Both the position numbers and the translations under genes were made by a program. A stretch of DNA of 64,000 nucleotides from Grimontia sedimenti (GTDB lineage: Bacteria > Pseudomonadota > Gammaproteobacteria > Enterobacterales > Vibrionaceae), in assembly GCF_011045095.1 (NCBI RefSeq), contig NZ_JAALDL010000005.1, positions 1-64,000 on the forward strand, given 5' to 3'. This document shows, piece by piece, positions 10,439 through 22,118 of the stretch (position 1 is the first letter of the stretch; the number at the start of each line of letters is the position of its first letter). Below the pieces are notes generated by a model. It was not told where the DNA came from and searched no databases. It saw only the letters and a list, made by a program, of their open reading frames with translations.

Positions 10439-11251
10439 GCGAAACATCCCTCTTGCATTCAAATTGCATAACTATGAGTAAAACCAACCCGTGCAATCAC
10501 GTTACTCAGAAGTAATTGATGCAGTATGTTTTTACTTCAATTCCCACTCTAGTAGAAAGATTTAGACAGTCAAGCCTGCTTGCCCCCATATAACAACATT
10601 TTAATAAAAATGGCTATTGTTCTGACAGAAGGATGATGGGGGTATCATTTTTGTAAACTGAGTTGCATTAATGAAACGAAAGTTTATTCATTAAGAGGTT
10701 GATTGGTGGAGTTAATTTACAACTCCATCAACGATAACCCTTCTTGTGGCACAATGGGGTGGTCGTACCTACAGGAATATTGTTAGTAAAACTAGGGTGT
10801 TGCTAGTAGTAGCACTCTCTGTGAATTAATATGTTAATACACCTATTATTCGATATTTCTAAACGCAATATGAAATCCCGAAACATTCATTTAGCAAATT
10901 AAGTTTTGATACTTCGAGACACCTTGATAAAAATGAGACCAAATAATTTTGAATTTTTATGTATGGAAAAGCTGACATTGCGATTTTGCTAAACGCCAGA
11001 TATTGAAGTGAAATTGAGTGACTATGATGGCGGTCTGATAGTAGATAGGGGAGTGAGCGTGATTTATGTGGTGATTTGCAGGCGAAAATCAGCGCGCCGT
11101 AGCAATGAAACGGTTGCTGGAATACAATCTGTGCATTACGTTTTAAATAGTGGTAGAGATTCTTGTGTTAAATGTCTCAATCTATGATTCTGACGTATAA
11201 ATAGTTGTTTTATAAGAAACACTTGAGCTACCTTAAAGATTGTAATCCCTT
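10439..11251. other. Long AT-rich intergenic region between divergent cspD and clpS
   Basis: 813 bases with no convincing coding frame. It must contain the divergent promoters. A short stem (GGAGTT, seven bases, AACTCC near 10713-10731) is the only structure noticed. There is no tRNA and no member of the repeat families seen elsewhere. The gap is longer than I would expect for this gene pair, so an unrecognised small RNA is possible but unsupported. Confidence 0.5.
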
Positions 11252-11572
11252 ATGAGTAAAAAGTACGAATGGATAGTTCCGGATTCCGATGTAAAGGAAG
11301 CGGAAGAAACCAAGGTAAAACCGCCATCATTATACAAAGTGGTATTGAATAATGATGATTACACCCCCATGGAGTTTGTAGTGGAGGTGTTGCAGCGGTT
11401 CTTTTCTATGGATATAGAGAAAGCAACACAGCTGATGCTTACGGTGCATTACGAAGGTAAAGCTGTTTGTGGCGTATTCACTGCGGAAGTTGCCGAGATG
11501 AAAGTCGCACAAGTAATGATGCATGCGAAAGAACATCAACACCCACTGTTGTGCACAATGGAGAAGGCCTAA
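11252..11572 (+). CDS. clpS: ClpS, N-degron adaptor of ClpAP
   Basis: Adaptor that recognises N-terminal Leu, Phe, Trp or Tyr on proteins and delivers them to ClpAP. It has 106 residues, matching E. coli. The flexible N-terminal extension (to about residue 25) is followed by the core [20 protein letters not shown], whose NNDDYTPM stretch forms part of the ligand pocket, and the conserved [12 protein letters not shown] segment. It lies 58 bases ahead of clpA on the same strand, as in most gammaproteobacteria. No strong ribosome binding site is seen before the ATG. Confidence 0.96.
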   Translation: MSKKYEWIVPDSDVKEAEETKVKPPSLYKVVLNNDDYTPMEFVVEVLQRFFSMDIEKATQLMLTVHYEGKAVCGVFTAEVAEMKVAQVMMHAKEHQHPLLCTMEKA

Positions 11573-11630
11573 GTCGCAAACCCGGTTTTTCTCCGGCACA
11601 CCATAATGTGGTATTTGAGGGAGGTGCCTT

Positions 11631-13895
11631 ATGCTAAACAAAGAACTCGAAGCAAGCCTTAATGGGGCATTTGCAAGAGCACGTGAAAAACGTCATGAGT
11701 TCATGACAGTTGAACATCTGCTACTGGCGCTTCTGGAAAACGTCGCGGCCCGAGAAGCTTTACTCGCCTGCCGCGCGGATCTCGATGCTCTGCGTAAAGA
11801 GCTGGAAGCATTCATTGAACAAACCACTCCACTTATCCCTGTCGACGATGATAACCGTGAAACACAGCCAACCCTGAGTTTCCAGCGTGTGCTTCAACGC
11901 GCCGTTTTCCACGTGCAGTCCTCAGGTCGTAGCGAAGTTAGTGGTGCTAACGTACTGGTCGCGATTTTCAGCGAACAGGAATCGCATGCTGCTTACCTTC
12001 TCAAGAAAAATGACATCAGCCGTCTGGATGTCGTTAATTACATTTCACACGGTACAACCAAGTCTTCCAGCAGCGATGAAGAATTACCTGGTGCAGATTT
12101 GTCGTCGGATGAAGCGGCGGTTGAAGGTGGTGGTGAAGAACGTCTCGAGAACTTTGCCACAAACCTTAACCAGCTAGCCCGTGTGGGCGGCATCGATCCA
12201 CTGATTGGCCGGGACAAAGAGCTGGAGCGCACCATTCAGGTGCTATGTCGTCGCCGTAAGAATAACCCACTGCTGGTGGGTGAAGCTGGCGTCGGTAAAA
12301 CGGCCATTGCCGAAGGTCTTGCATGGCGTATCGTTGAAGGTCAGGTGCCGGAAATCATTCAGGACTGCGTGATCTATTCACTGGATATTGGCTCTTTGCT
12401 TGCCGGTACCAAATACCGCGGTGATTTCGAAAAGCGCTTCAAGAGCATTTTGAAACAGCTAGAGAAAGAAGATCATGCGGTGCTTTTCATTGATGAAATC
12501 CACACCATCATCGGCGCCGGTGCAGCGTCGGGTGGTCAAGTGGATGCTGCCAACTTGATTAAACCTCTGCTATCCAGCGGTAAGCTTCGCTGTATCGGTT
12601 CAACGACTTATCAGGAATACAGCAGCATCTTCGAAAAAGAGCGTGCGTTGGCGCGTCGTTTCCAGAAGATCGATGTGGTTGAACCATCATTGGATGACAC
12701 GACTAAGATCCTGATGGGCCTGAAACCTAAATACGAAGCTCACCACGAAGTTCGTTACACCAACAAAGCGATTCGTGCCGCGGTTGAGCTTTCTGCGAAA
12801 TACATTAATGAGCGTCATCTGCCAGATAAAGCCATTGATGTGATTGATGAAGCGGGCGCACGTTGTCGTCTGGCGCCAGCCAGCAAGCGTAAGAAGACCG
12901 TGGGTGTGGGTGACATTGAGGCGATGATCGCCAAGATGGCGCGTATCCCAGAAAAATCGGTATCTTCTACTGACCGCGACGTGCTCCAGTCGCTTGAGCA
13001 GAAGCTTAAAATGCTGGTCTTCGGACAGGATGATGCAATCAGCGCGCTGTGCGAAGCAATCAAACTGAGCCGGGCGGGATTAGGTGCAGAGAACAAGCCA
13101 GTGGGCTCATTCCTTTTCGCAGGCCCTACTGGTGTTGGTAAGACAGAAGTGACGGTTCAACTCGCACGCGCCATGGGTATCGAACTTCAGCGCTTTGATA
13201 TGTCTGAGTACATGGAGCGTCACACCGTTAGTCGTCTGATTGGTGCGCCTCCAGGTTACGTGGGCTACGATCAGGGCGGTTTGTTGACTGATGCTGTGAT
13301 TAAGCATCCGCATTGTGTGGTGCTGCTGGATGAGATTGAAAAAGCTCACCCGGATGTCTTTAACCTTCTACTGCAGGTAATGGATAACGGCACACTGACT
13401 GACAATAACGGTCGCAAAGCTGACTTCCGTAATGTGATTCTGGTAATGACGACCAATGCTGGTGTTACCGAAACGGTGCGCAAGTCTATTGGTCTGATCC
13501 AACAAGACCACAGCCTTGATGCAATGTCGGAAATCAAGAAGGTATTCTCACCTGAATTCCGTAACCGTCTCGATAACATCATTTGGTTCAACCATCTTGA
13601 TAAGAGCATTATTCTTCAGGTGGTGGATAAGTTCATCGTGGAACTACAGGCTCAATTGGATGCCCGTGGCGTGTCACTAGAAGTCACAGACAAAGCCAAG
13701 CTTTGGTTGTCAGAGAAAGGCTATGACAAGTCGATGGGTGCGCGTCCGATGGCGCGAGTCATGCAGGATCATGTGAAGAAGAACTTGGCCAATGAACTGC
13801 TGTTTGGTTGCTTGGTCAATGGCGGAACGGTCAAAGTTGGCGTGAAGAACGACAAACTGACGTTCAGCTTCAGCGATGAAATGGAACCTGCCTAA
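11631..13895 (+). CDS. clpA: ClpA, ATP-dependent unfoldase of the ClpAP protease
   Basis: Hexameric AAA+ unfoldase that feeds substrates to the ClpP peptidase. It has 754 residues (E. coli 758). Order of parts: Clp N-domain (about 1-145), acidic linker, AAA-1 with Walker A GEAGVGKT near 218 and Walker [10 protein letters not shown], then AAA-2 with Walker A GPTGVGKT near 498 and Walker [12 protein letters not shown], and the ClpB-D2-small C-terminal domain. GGGAGG is six bases before the ATG. ClpP is not encoded in this window. Together with clpS, bpt and aat it forms a local N-degron set. Confidence 0.97.
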   Translation: MLNKELEASLNGAFARAREKRHEFMTVEHLLLALLENVAAREALLACRADLDALRKELEAFIEQTTPLIPVDDDNRETQPTLSFQRVLQRAVFHVQSSGRSEVSGANVLVAIFSEQESHAAYLLKKNDISRLDVVNYISHGTTKSSSSDEELPGADLSSDEAAVEGGGEERLENFATNLNQLARVGGIDPLIGRDKELERTIQVLCRRRKNNPLLVGEAGVGKTAIAEGLAWRIVEGQVPEIIQDCVIYSLDIGSLLAGTKYRGDFEKRFKSILKQLEKEDHAVLFIDEIHTIIGAGAASGGQVDAANLIKPLLSSGKLRCIGSTTYQEYSSIFEKERALARRFQKIDVVEPSLDDTTKILMGLKPKYEAHHEVRYTNKAIRAAVELSAKYINERHLPDKAIDVIDEAGARCRLAPASKRKKTVGVGDIEAMIAKMARIPEKSVSSTDRDVLQSLEQKLKMLVFGQDDAISALCEAIKLSRAGLGAENKPVGSFLFAGPTGVGKTEVTVQLARAMGIELQRFDMSEYMERHTVSRLIGAPPGYVGYDQGGLLTDAVIKHPHCVVLLDEIEKAHPDVFNLLLQVMDNGTLTDNNGRKADFRNVILVMTTNAGVTETVRKSIGLIQQDHSLDAMSEIKKVFSPEFRNRLDNIIWFNHLDKSIILQVVDKFIVELQAQLDARGVSLEVTDKAKLWLSEKGYDKSMGARPMARVMQDHVKKNLANELLFGCLVNGGTVKVGVKNDKLTFSFSDEMEPA

Positions 13896-13900
13896 ATTGA

Positions 13901-13929
13901 AACCGGACGCATAAGCGTCCGGTTTTTCA
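13901..13929 (+). terminator. Terminator after clpA
   Basis: A 10-bp perfect stem AACCGGACGC / GCGTCCGGTT with an ATAA loop and T tail, immediately after the clpA stop. Confidence 0.9.
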
Positions 13930-13937
13930 AAACGACA

Positions 13938-13967
13938 AAAACCCGGCAATGCCGGGTTTTTTTGTAT
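13938..13967. terminator. Second stem-loop between clpA and infA
   Basis: A 10-bp stem AAAACCCGGC / GCCGGGTTTT with a three-base loop and T-rich right side. The A-rich left side means it can also stop infA transcription coming from the right. Probably bidirectional. Confidence 0.82.
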
Positions 13968-13983
13968 TCGCGAGACGTGAGGA

Positions 13984-14202
<219 letters not shown>

Positions 14203-14405
14203 TTAATCCTCTTGGGCTACCGATCAGCCAAATTTTGACCGGCAGATAATGCCTTGATTGATTGAGTCTGTAAAGTTTAGGGGCGGAATTTTACCCCTTT
14301 GCATCCGTACTGACCAGCAAAAATCAGCTATTGGTTAAGGTTTGGGCGCTTTTATGCCGGCTGGCTTAAAGAAAACCGAGGGGTAGGCTTGCAAGGGACT
14401 GTTGT

Positions 14406-15110
14406 CTAAAACTGGTCGCCATCTATCCAACTGCCTGCCACATAACGCTGGTGAGGTTTGAACTTCTGTTTGTAGTTCATCGCACTGCAGGCATCGATTT
14501 GAAAACCCAAGTATAACCAGGGGATGTCGTTTGTCCGTGCCTGTTTGATTTGAGCGAGAACGCACAGTGAACCCAGAGACCATGGATGCTGCGGCTCAAA
14601 AAAGCTGTAAATGGCGCTGTAGCCATTCTCAAGAACATCCGTGACCGCAATGGCAATCAGCGTCCCATTCTCATATAGATGCAGATACTTAGAGGTCTGC
14701 CAGTCACTTTGCACAAATGAACTGAAATCCTGCTTGCTCGCGGGATACATGGAGCCATTTCTATGCCGGGCAGAGATATAGCGCTCATAGAGATCAAACC
14801 ATTCTCTGTCCATCTCATCCTTAAGCTCAACGGTAAGGCGCTTCAGTTGGCTCAAATGACGTTTTTGGCTGCGGGATGGCATGAATCCAAACGTATCAAC
14901 GCGAAGGGAGTGACACGCTGTACAGGCGCGACAATAGGGGCGGTATATATTGTTTCCACTGCGACGAAAACCACTTTGCACCAGAAACCCATAGCCACGG
15001 TCAGTATGAAGCTCTGGGTCAAGTACCACAGCAACAGATTCTTCCTGCTCTGCCAGATAGCTGCAGGAAGACGGTGCCATTACGCCGATACGTATTGATT
15101 GGCTAGCCAT
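14406..15110 (-). CDS. bpt: Aspartate/glutamate leucyltransferase Bpt
   Basis: Transfers leucine from Leu-tRNA to proteins with N-terminal Asp or Glu, turning them into ClpS substrates. The start at 15110 (MASQSIRIGVMAPSSCSYLA) matches the family; an in-frame upstream ATG would lie inside aat. 234 residues. The conserved cysteine cluster is present in the N-terminal part as YCRACTACHSLRV, and the GNAT-like C-terminal domain carries YLGFQIDACSAMNYK near the end. The first eight bases of the gene overlap the aat stop (ATGGCTAG), indicating translational coupling. E. coli lacks this gene; Vibrio has it. Confidence 0.94.
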   Translation of the reverse strand: MASQSIRIGVMAPSSCSYLAEQEESVAVVLDPELHTDRGYGFLVQSGFRRSGNNIYRPYCRACTACHSLRVDTFGFMPSRSQKRHLSQLKRLTVELKDEMDREWFDLYERYISARHRNGSMYPASKQDFSSFVQSDWQTSKYLHLYENGTLIAIAVTDVLENGYSAIYSFFEPQHPWSLGSLCVLAQIKQARTNDIPWLYLGFQIDACSAMNYKQKFKPHQRYVAGSWIDGDQF

Positions 15111-15819
15111 GATTGGCGTTAATCCATTGCGAACGGAAGAGAGATGCATCGGTGATCTGGTGCTTCAGTTCACTGAGCAGCAGAGTGAAATCATGCCTCT
15201 GAACAGGTTCTGCGCCTAAAGAAGCGAGGTGATCTGTCATCATCTGACAATCAATCAACTTCCCCCCGTGGTGCCGGAAATGCTCGCAGAAATACCAAAG
15301 TGCTGTTTTTGATGCGTTGGTTTTTAGCGAGAACATGGATTCACCGCAGAAGAGCGAACCGACATTGACGCCGTACAAACCCCCAATCAATTCATCTTCC
15401 TGCCATACCTCGACACTATGAGCCGAACCAAGTTGATGGAGGCGGATATAAGCTTCGCGCATTTCTGGTGTAATCCACACCTGATTTTCGCCTCGGATTA
15501 GCGCGCAATGCTGAATGACCTGTTCAAACGCCCGGTTGATGGAAACCCGATAGCCTTGTTTGCGCACATACTTTTTGAGGCTCCGGCTAGGCACAAAAGC
15601 GATGGGATCAATCACTGCCCGTTCCGCTGGCGACCACCAGAGCAACGGTTCATCTGTACCAAACCAAGGGAAAATACCTTTTGAATAAGCTACGCGTAAT
15701 CGTTCTGGCGATAGATCTCCGCCAATAGCCAACAAGCCATCGGGTTCTTCCAGAGCCGATGAAACGGGCGGAAAAAAATCGGGGTTGTTGTCATCCAATG
15801 GCGGCAGATAGATCGTCAT
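15103..15819 (-). CDS. aat: Leucyl/phenylalanyl-tRNA--protein transferase Aat
   Basis: Adds Leu or Phe from aminoacyl-tRNA to proteins with N-terminal Lys or Arg, creating ClpS-recognised N-degrons. It has 238 residues (E. coli 234). Family hallmarks: FPPVSSALEEPDGLLAIGGDLSPERL near the N-terminus, YSKGIFPWFGTDEPLLWWSPAERAV, and FCGESMFSLKTNASKTAL in the C-terminal half. It overlaps bpt by eight bases, so the two transferases are made together. Upstream lies a terminator and then cydC on the same strand. Confidence 0.96.
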   Translation of the reverse strand: MTIYLPPLDDNNPDFFPPVSSALEEPDGLLAIGGDLSPERLRVAYSKGIFPWFGTDEPLLWWSPAERAVIDPIAFVPSRSLKKYVRKQGYRVSINRAFEQVIQHCALIRGENQVWITPEMREAYIRLHQLGSAHSVEVWQEDELIGGLYGVNVGSLFCGESMFSLKTNASKTALWYFCEHFRHHGGKLIDCQMMTDHLASLGAEPVQRHDFTLLLSELKHQITDASLFRSQWINANHG

Positions 15820-15834
15820 GTATTTTCTTTCACT

Positions 15835-15860
15835 GTTAAAAAGGGAGCAATGCTCCCTTT
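15835..15860 (-). terminator. Terminator of the cydDC transcript
   Basis: A near-perfect inverted repeat AAAGGGAGCA / TGCTCCCTTT, preceded on the plus strand by an A run (U tract on the minus transcript). It is 276 bases beyond the cydC stop, separated by a mobile-element-like repeat, and just upstream of aat. Confidence 0.75.
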
Positions 15861-15864
15861 AGTT

Positions 15865-16131
15865 TATACCCAAACGACCTGAGGATGCTTGTATTCAGAG
15901 GTCATCAATGCGCTCAATTCGAGGCAAATTTCACGAGGAATAGTGGTTCTATTTCCGTGGTATTTAACGAAGAAGTGGGCGCATTGATGTCCTCCCTTCG
16001 GGCGAGTTGACTGACGCCGTGCTCTTTGTTGTTCCTTTTTGATGGAGATGACTACACCTGCAAAGGAACGCCGCGACCACAACGCCAGTCAACCTCGCTG
16101 AGTTCAGCATCTTCAGGTTGTTTGGGTATGA
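15865..16131. repeat. Inverted-repeat element, family 1, copy A (full length)
   Basis: A 267-base MITE-like element. Its ends are a roughly 25-bp imperfect inverted repeat: TATACCCAAACGACCTGAGG at the left and, reading inward from the right end, CATACCCAAACAACCTGAAG. It encodes no transposase. Its left 172 bases are about 90 percent identical to copy B at 39992-40164 in opposite orientation. It ends five bases from the cydC stop codon, separating cydC from its terminator. Short open frames inside it are not genes. Confidence 0.8.
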
Positions 16132-16135
16132 GGTT

Positions 16136-17857
16136 TTACTGAATTCGTTGAAGCAGTTGGCTGTATCGACCGCCTGCTTCTTTCAGGGTTTGGTGAGAGC
16201 CCTGCTCGATAATTCGCCCTTCATCCATTAAACACACCTTGTCCATTTCGGTCAGTCCCACCAGACGGTGTGTAATAAACAAAACGGTTTTGTCTTTGGC
16301 ATGGTCGAGCAGCAAAGACAGAATTTGTCGCTCTGTTTTCACATCCAAACCTTCCGTAGGCTCATCCAGCAGCAGGATAGGCGCGTCTCGCAGCAGGGCT
16401 CTTGCAATGCCAAGGCGACGCCTCTCACCACCGGATAGCTGGCGTCCGCCATCTCCCAGCCAAGTGTCTAAGCCCGGACCTTCCAGCAAAGCAGATAGGC
16501 CAACTTGTTCGATGACGGATGTTAGCTCTTCATCCGACGCGTTAGGCTTCGCCATGGAGAGGTTATGACGCACTGCGCCATTGAACACGTCAACCCGCTG
16601 GCTGACGACAGCAATTGAGCTTCTCAATACTGACTCACGCCAGGTATCCAACGCGACGCCATCAATACAGACACTGCCTGACGATGGATCCCACGCGCGG
16701 GTGATCAACTGTAGCAGGGTAGATTTTCCGCAACCAGTTCGGCCCAATAGTGCCACTTTTTCTCCGGCTTTCACGGACAGTGAAATACCATTCACCGCGG
16801 GTTGCTCGGCTCCATGGTATGAGAAGGTCACATCACTGAAAGTGATATCTCCTTTGGCTGTGTTGTTGTGGCCCATCGGATCAAACGGCGTTTCCGGCTC
16901 TGCTTCAATGATTTCGTTTAGACGCTTCGCTGATGTCATTGTCTGGCTCAGGTACTGGAATGCTCCGGCTACAGGCATCATCAATTCGAAGCTTGCCATC
17001 GTGGCAAATGCAACCATAGCGACATAAGGATTAGGCAGTTCGCCACCAATGCCATCAGCTGCCAACCAAAGCATAAACACCAGCGTCAGGCCATTGGCTG
17101 CCAGCAATACGCCATTTGCCAGGCCTGTGATACGCGCCATTTGTCTTTGTGATGACAAAAGACGTTGCTCTGCTTCTACTGCTGCGTCGCGATAACGATC
17201 AGCGGCGCCGAAGATTTGCAGTTCGGCATGACCCTGTAGCCAGTCGAGCAAAGATATACGCAGCTGCGACTTGGATTGAGTGATTTCAATGCCATGTGAT
17301 CTACCAAGGTGGTAGAACACCACAGGTAGTACCAACATTAGTGACAGCAAGATGGCACCAAGCGTGAGACCGATAACTGGATCAAACCAATACAGGAAAC
17401 CACTAATACTCAGAATACCCAGCACGCCGACAATCAGCGGGCTGACCAGACGAAGATAAACATGATCCATCGCATCCACATCCGCCACCAGACGGTTAAG
17501 GATATCGGCGTCGCGCAGGTTTCCGACTCTACCTGGGATAAGTGGCGTCAGTTTCTCAAAGAAGAAGATGCGAAGGTCTGCCAGCAGTTTGAAGGTAGCG
17601 TTGTGACTGACAACGCGCTCGCCCCAACGGCCAGCCGTTCTTGCGATAGAGAAACCGCGCACGCCGGCAGCGGGTAGCATGTAATTGAAGTTTGCTGTCG
17701 CCAGCAGGCCCGCTACTGCAGAAGCAGCAATGAACCAACCTGACAGGGTAAGCAAACCAATTGCAGCAGCCAGTGTCGCGAAAGACAACAGCATGCCAAG
17801 CGACAAGCCGAACCAGTGCTTTTTGTATAGTTTCAGGAAAGGAATCAAATCACGCAT
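16136..17857 (-). CDS. cydC: Heterodimeric ABC exporter subunit CydC (glutathione/cysteine export)
   Basis: With CydD it forms an inner-membrane ABC exporter of reduced thiols and haem-related cargo needed for assembly of cytochrome bd oxidase. It has 573 residues, the usual length. The N-terminal six-helix transmembrane domain occupies about 1-310; the ATPase domain follows with Walker A GRTGCGKST, signature LSGGERRRLG and Walker B ILLLDEPTEGLD. AGGAGC lies eight bases before the ATG, which overlaps the end of cydD by eight bases (ATGCGTGA), so the pair is coupled. Confidence 0.96.
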   Translation of the reverse strand: MRDLIPFLKLYKKHWFGLSLGMLLSFATLAAAIGLLTLSGWFIAASAVAGLLATANFNYMLPAAGVRGFSIARTAGRWGERVVSHNATFKLLADLRIFFFEKLTPLIPGRVGNLRDADILNRLVADVDAMDHVYLRLVSPLIVGVLGILSISGFLYWFDPVIGLTLGAILLSLMLVLPVVFYHLGRSHGIEITQSKSQLRISLLDWLQGHAELQIFGAADRYRDAAVEAEQRLLSSQRQMARITGLANGVLLAANGLTLVFMLWLAADGIGGELPNPYVAMVAFATMASFELMMPVAGAFQYLSQTMTSAKRLNEIIEAEPETPFDPMGHNNTAKGDITFSDVTFSYHGAEQPAVNGISLSVKAGEKVALLGRTGCGKSTLLQLITRAWDPSSGSVCIDGVALDTWRESVLRSSIAVVSQRVDVFNGAVRHNLSMAKPNASDEELTSVIEQVGLSALLEGPGLDTWLGDGGRQLSGGERRRLGIARALLRDAPILLLDEPTEGLDVKTERQILSLLLDHAKDKTVLFITHRLVGLTEMDKVCLMDEGRIIEQGSHQTLKEAGGRYSQLLQRIQ

Positions 17858-19619
17858 CGAGATCGCTCCTGTCGACAGCCTGGATCATCTCGGCGAAGAC
17901 CCCTTCATGTTTCAGTTGTTCGAAGGTGCCTTGTTGCACCAGTTTACCCAGTTGCATCACCAAAATGTTGTCACAACCGCCTAGTTGGTCGATGCGGTGG
18001 CTCACCAACAAAGAGGTGGTGTCTTTGGTGGCATGGTCGAGGCTTTCCATGACTAAGCGTTCGCTGGACGCATCAAGGCTTGCAGTTGGTTCATCAAGCA
18101 CCCAGAAGCGGCCTTCCTGAAGCAAAGCTCTGGCAACCGCGATGCGTTGTGCCTGTCCGACAGATAACCCCGATGCACGATCACCGACCGAGTGTTCCAG
18201 ACCCTTCTCGAGTCGCTGGATAAACTCGTCAGCATAAGCTGCTTTGGTCACGCGCTGAATTTGCTCTTTGGTTGCCATAGGAGCGGCGAGACACACATTG
18301 TCTTTCACAGAGCCGTGGAATAACTGTGGGTTCTGGCCTACCCAGCTAACCTGCTTGCGCCAGTATGCCAAATCAGCATTTTTCAGCTCCATACCATTCA
18401 CAGACAGGCTTCCACGATATGGAAGAAAGCCGAGAATCGCGTTAATCAGGCTGGTTTTACCTGCGCCACTTTGGCCAACGAGCGCGACCTTTTGTCCTTC
18501 CCGAATTTCAAAGCTGATAGGGCCGACGAGAACAGCACCATCAGGGCTAAGAACTTCGAGATCGGTAGCCTTGATACTAATCGCTTCGTCAGACACTTTT
18601 GCGCTGCCCGATGACTGATGTTCCGGTGTGGATTCAAGGAAGTTGACGATGGATTCCGCAGCACCAATCGCTTGCGCTTTTGCGTGATAGAAAGTACCCA
18701 AATCGCGCAGAGGTTGGTAAAACTCAGGTGCCAGTACCAGAACAAAAATACCGATGAAAAGGGTAATGCCCATACCGTAATGGCCGAAGTTTAGTTCTCC
18801 AATGTAACTGAAACCGAAATACACCGCAGTGACCGCAATAGATAGCGCGGTGAAAAACTCCAGCACGGCGGAGGAGAGGAATGCCAGTCGCAGCACTTCC
18901 ATGGTGCGTTTGCGGAAGTCTTCTGAAGCGACGCGAAGGTGATTGCTTTCGGCCTCTGCCTGATCGAACAGGCGAATGGTAGACAGGCCACGGAGGCGAT
19001 CGTAGAAGTGACCGGAAAGTCGCTGTAACGCTTTAAAATTGCGTCGGTTGGCATCAGCTGCACCCATTCCCACCAATGCCATGAAAAATGGAACGAGCGG
19101 TGCTGTCACCAGAAATATCAGACCCGCCGCCCAGTTCAAGGGGAATACGGCAATAAGAATGATAAAGGGAATCAGAACAGCAATGGCCATTTGTGGCAGG
19201 TAGCGGGCAAAGAAGTCCTGCATTTCCTCTACCTGTTCGAGTATCAAGCTTGCCCATGTGCCTGCTGGTCTGTCCTGAATCGTGGCAGGACCCAGTTCAT
19301 GGAGCTTATCGAGGATCAGTTTGCGGATATGAAGACGTACGGCTTCGCCGGCTCGGTAGCCGGCTTGCTCTTTACCCCAACTGCAGAGGGCACGAATACA
19401 CACAACGATACCGAGTGCGACAAAAGAGAGCCAAAGTTCGGATTTGTCGGCTTTCTCAATGATTAAGTCGTGGAGAATGTTAGCGAGCAAGGCTGCCTGG
19501 GCAACAAGGAAAAGACCGGACAAGAACGCCAGTCCGATGGCTGCCATCAGCCAGTTTTTGCCAAGCTTGCTTTGCCCTTTGAGCCACTGGGCGAGCGAGC
19601 GCTGTTTCTTTTTATCCAT
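17850..19619 (-). CDS. cydD: Heterodimeric ABC exporter subunit CydD
   Basis: Partner of CydC in the thiol exporter required for cytochrome bd maturation. It has 589 residues (E. coli 588). The transmembrane domain is about 1-330. The ATPase domain shows Walker A GQSGAGKTS, a diverged signature LSVGQAQRIA, and Walker B FWVLDEPTASLD. The gene order trxB, cydD, cydC on one strand matches E. coli. A 134-base gap separates it from trxB, and the trxB stem-loop lies within it. Confidence 0.96.
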   Translation of the reverse strand: MDKKKQRSLAQWLKGQSKLGKNWLMAAIGLAFLSGLFLVAQAALLANILHDLIIEKADKSELWLSFVALGIVVCIRALCSWGKEQAGYRAGEAVRLHIRKLILDKLHELGPATIQDRPAGTWASLILEQVEEMQDFFARYLPQMAIAVLIPFIILIAVFPLNWAAGLIFLVTAPLVPFFMALVGMGAADANRRNFKALQRLSGHFYDRLRGLSTIRLFDQAEAESNHLRVASEDFRKRTMEVLRLAFLSSAVLEFFTALSIAVTAVYFGFSYIGELNFGHYGMGITLFIGIFVLVLAPEFYQPLRDLGTFYHAKAQAIGAAESIVNFLESTPEHQSSGSAKVSDEAISIKATDLEVLSPDGAVLVGPISFEIREGQKVALVGQSGAGKTSLINAILGFLPYRGSLSVNGMELKNADLAYWRKQVSWVGQNPQLFHGSVKDNVCLAAPMATKEQIQRVTKAAYADEFIQRLEKGLEHSVGDRASGLSVGQAQRIAVARALLQEGRFWVLDEPTASLDASSERLVMESLDHATKDTTSLLVSHRIDQLGGCDNILVMQLGKLVQQGTFEQLKHEGVFAEMIQAVDRSDLDA

Positions 19620-19711
19620 AGTATTTCGTTGGTATTTTTATGTGACCGATACGATTGAACCTAAAGGAGAGATCCCTGCGGTTTACATCGGTCTTTGGAA
19701 GGCTGAAATGG

Positions 19712-19742
19712 CAAAATGATAGGCCCGTATAGTTCGGGCCTA
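19712..19742 (-). terminator. Stem-loop after trxB
   Basis: An 8-bp stem TAGGCCCG / CGGGCCTA with a seven-base loop, 11 bases after the trxB stop. The A-rich GCAAAATGA on the left gives only a short U tract, so it may be a weak terminator that allows readthrough into cydDC. Confidence 0.7.
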
Positions 19743-19753
19743 ACAGGGATGGA

Positions 19754-20805
<1,052 letters not shown>

Positions 20806-20837
20806 ATCGAAAAATGTTATCTGTTATTACGCTTGAG

Positions 20838-21953
20838 TTAGGCCAGAGTCGCCTTTGCGTCAACGTATTCCAGATCAAATGCTTCCGCCACTTCACGGAT
20901 GGTGACTTTGCCGTCGATGACATTCAGGCCATTCAACAGGTTCTGATCAGAAAGCAGCGCGTCACGGTAACCGAGATTTGCCAGCTTCAAGATATAAGGG
21001 AGCGTGGCGTTGTTCAGTGCAAATGTAGAAGTGCGGGCCACTGCGCCTGGCATGTTTGCGACACAGTAGTGAACCACGTCGTCGACAATATATGTTGGGT
21101 CGGCATGTGTTGTTGCTTTTGAGGTTTCGAAACAGCCACCTTGGTCGATAGCAACATCGACGACTGCTGCACCTGGTTTCATTCGTTTGATGTGGTCAGC
21201 ATTTACCAATTTTGGTGCTGCTGCACCAGGGATAAGCACTGCTCCGATGACCAAATCTGCGGCGAGAACGTGTTTTTCAAGAATTTCTTCTGTTGAATAT
21301 AAAACTTTTGCGCGTCCCTGAAATTCTTCGTCCAAAGCACGAAGTGTGTCGATGTTGCGGTCTAAAATTGTGACATCTGCCCGCATTCCAACAGCCATTC
21401 GAGCTGCATTTGAGCCGACCACGCCGCCGCCTAACACCACGATTTTAGCGGGTTCAACGCCTGGAACACCACCTAGCAGCATACCGGCGCCGCCACGCGA
21501 TTTTTCCAACGCCTGAGCACCTGCCTGAATAGACATTCGTCCTGCGACCTCTGACATCGGCGCCAAAAGTGGCAATCTACCCTTAGAATCTGTTACGGTT
21601 TCATAGGCTATACAGACAGCTTTGCTCTTGATAAGGTCTTGTGTCTGTGGAAAATCTGGTGCAAGGTGCAAATAGGTAAACAATATTTGCCCTTCGCGAA
21701 GCATGGCACGTTCAACTGCCTGTGGCTCTTTAACTTTGACAATCATTTCAGCAGCTGCGAAGACATCTTCTGCAGTTGGAAGAATAGAAGCACCAGCCTT
21801 GATGTAGTCATCATCGCTAAAGCCGATACCCGCACCCGCCTGGGACTGGACGTGAACAGTGTGGCCATGGGATATCAGCTCGCGAACGCTGGCAGGGACC
21901 ATACCGACACGGTACTCGTGGTTTTTGATTTCTTTAGGTACACCAATGATCAT
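20838..21953 (-). CDS. ald: Alanine dehydrogenase
   Basis: NAD-dependent interconversion of L-alanine with pyruvate and ammonia. It has 371 residues, typical. The N-terminus [20 protein letters not shown] is characteristic. The Rossmann motif is [19 protein letters not shown], and catalytic-region residues lie in YLHLAPD and in the [19 protein letters not shown] segment. GAGG is seven bases before the ATG. It is divergent from lrp across 165 bases, an arrangement suggesting direct Lrp control. E. coli has no gene here. Confidence 0.96.
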   Translation of the reverse strand: MIIGVPKEIKNHEYRVGMVPASVRELISHGHTVHVQSQAGAGIGFSDDDYIKAGASILPTAEDVFAAAEMIVKVKEPQAVERAMLREGQILFTYLHLAPDFPQTQDLIKSKAVCIAYETVTDSKGRLPLLAPMSEVAGRMSIQAGAQALEKSRGGAGMLLGGVPGVEPAKIVVLGGGVVGSNAARMAVGMRADVTILDRNIDTLRALDEEFQGRAKVLYSTEEILEKHVLAADLVIGAVLIPGAAAPKLVNADHIKRMKPGAAVVDVAIDQGGCFETSKATTHADPTYIVDDVVHYCVANMPGAVARTSTFALNNATLPYILKLANLGYRDALLSDQNLLNGLNVIDGKVTIREVAEAFDLEYVDAKATLA

Positions 21954-22118
21954 CCTGAAACCTCGCTTCTTTGTAGAGTTATTGGCTGTTGTTTTGTAGT
22001 ATTGTTGTATTTAGAGCTAGTATAGTTCGCCAATAGCCGGATTTGATGCTAAATATATAAAATATGTTAGAAAAAATGGCATTTAACATTGCAAGGAAGT
22101 AAAAAGGTGGAATAAAAA

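Noticed and set aside
15864-16082. Short open frame within copy A of repeat family 1
   Set aside because: Lies wholly in a repeat with terminal inverted repeats; no start signals, and the frame is not preserved in copy B.
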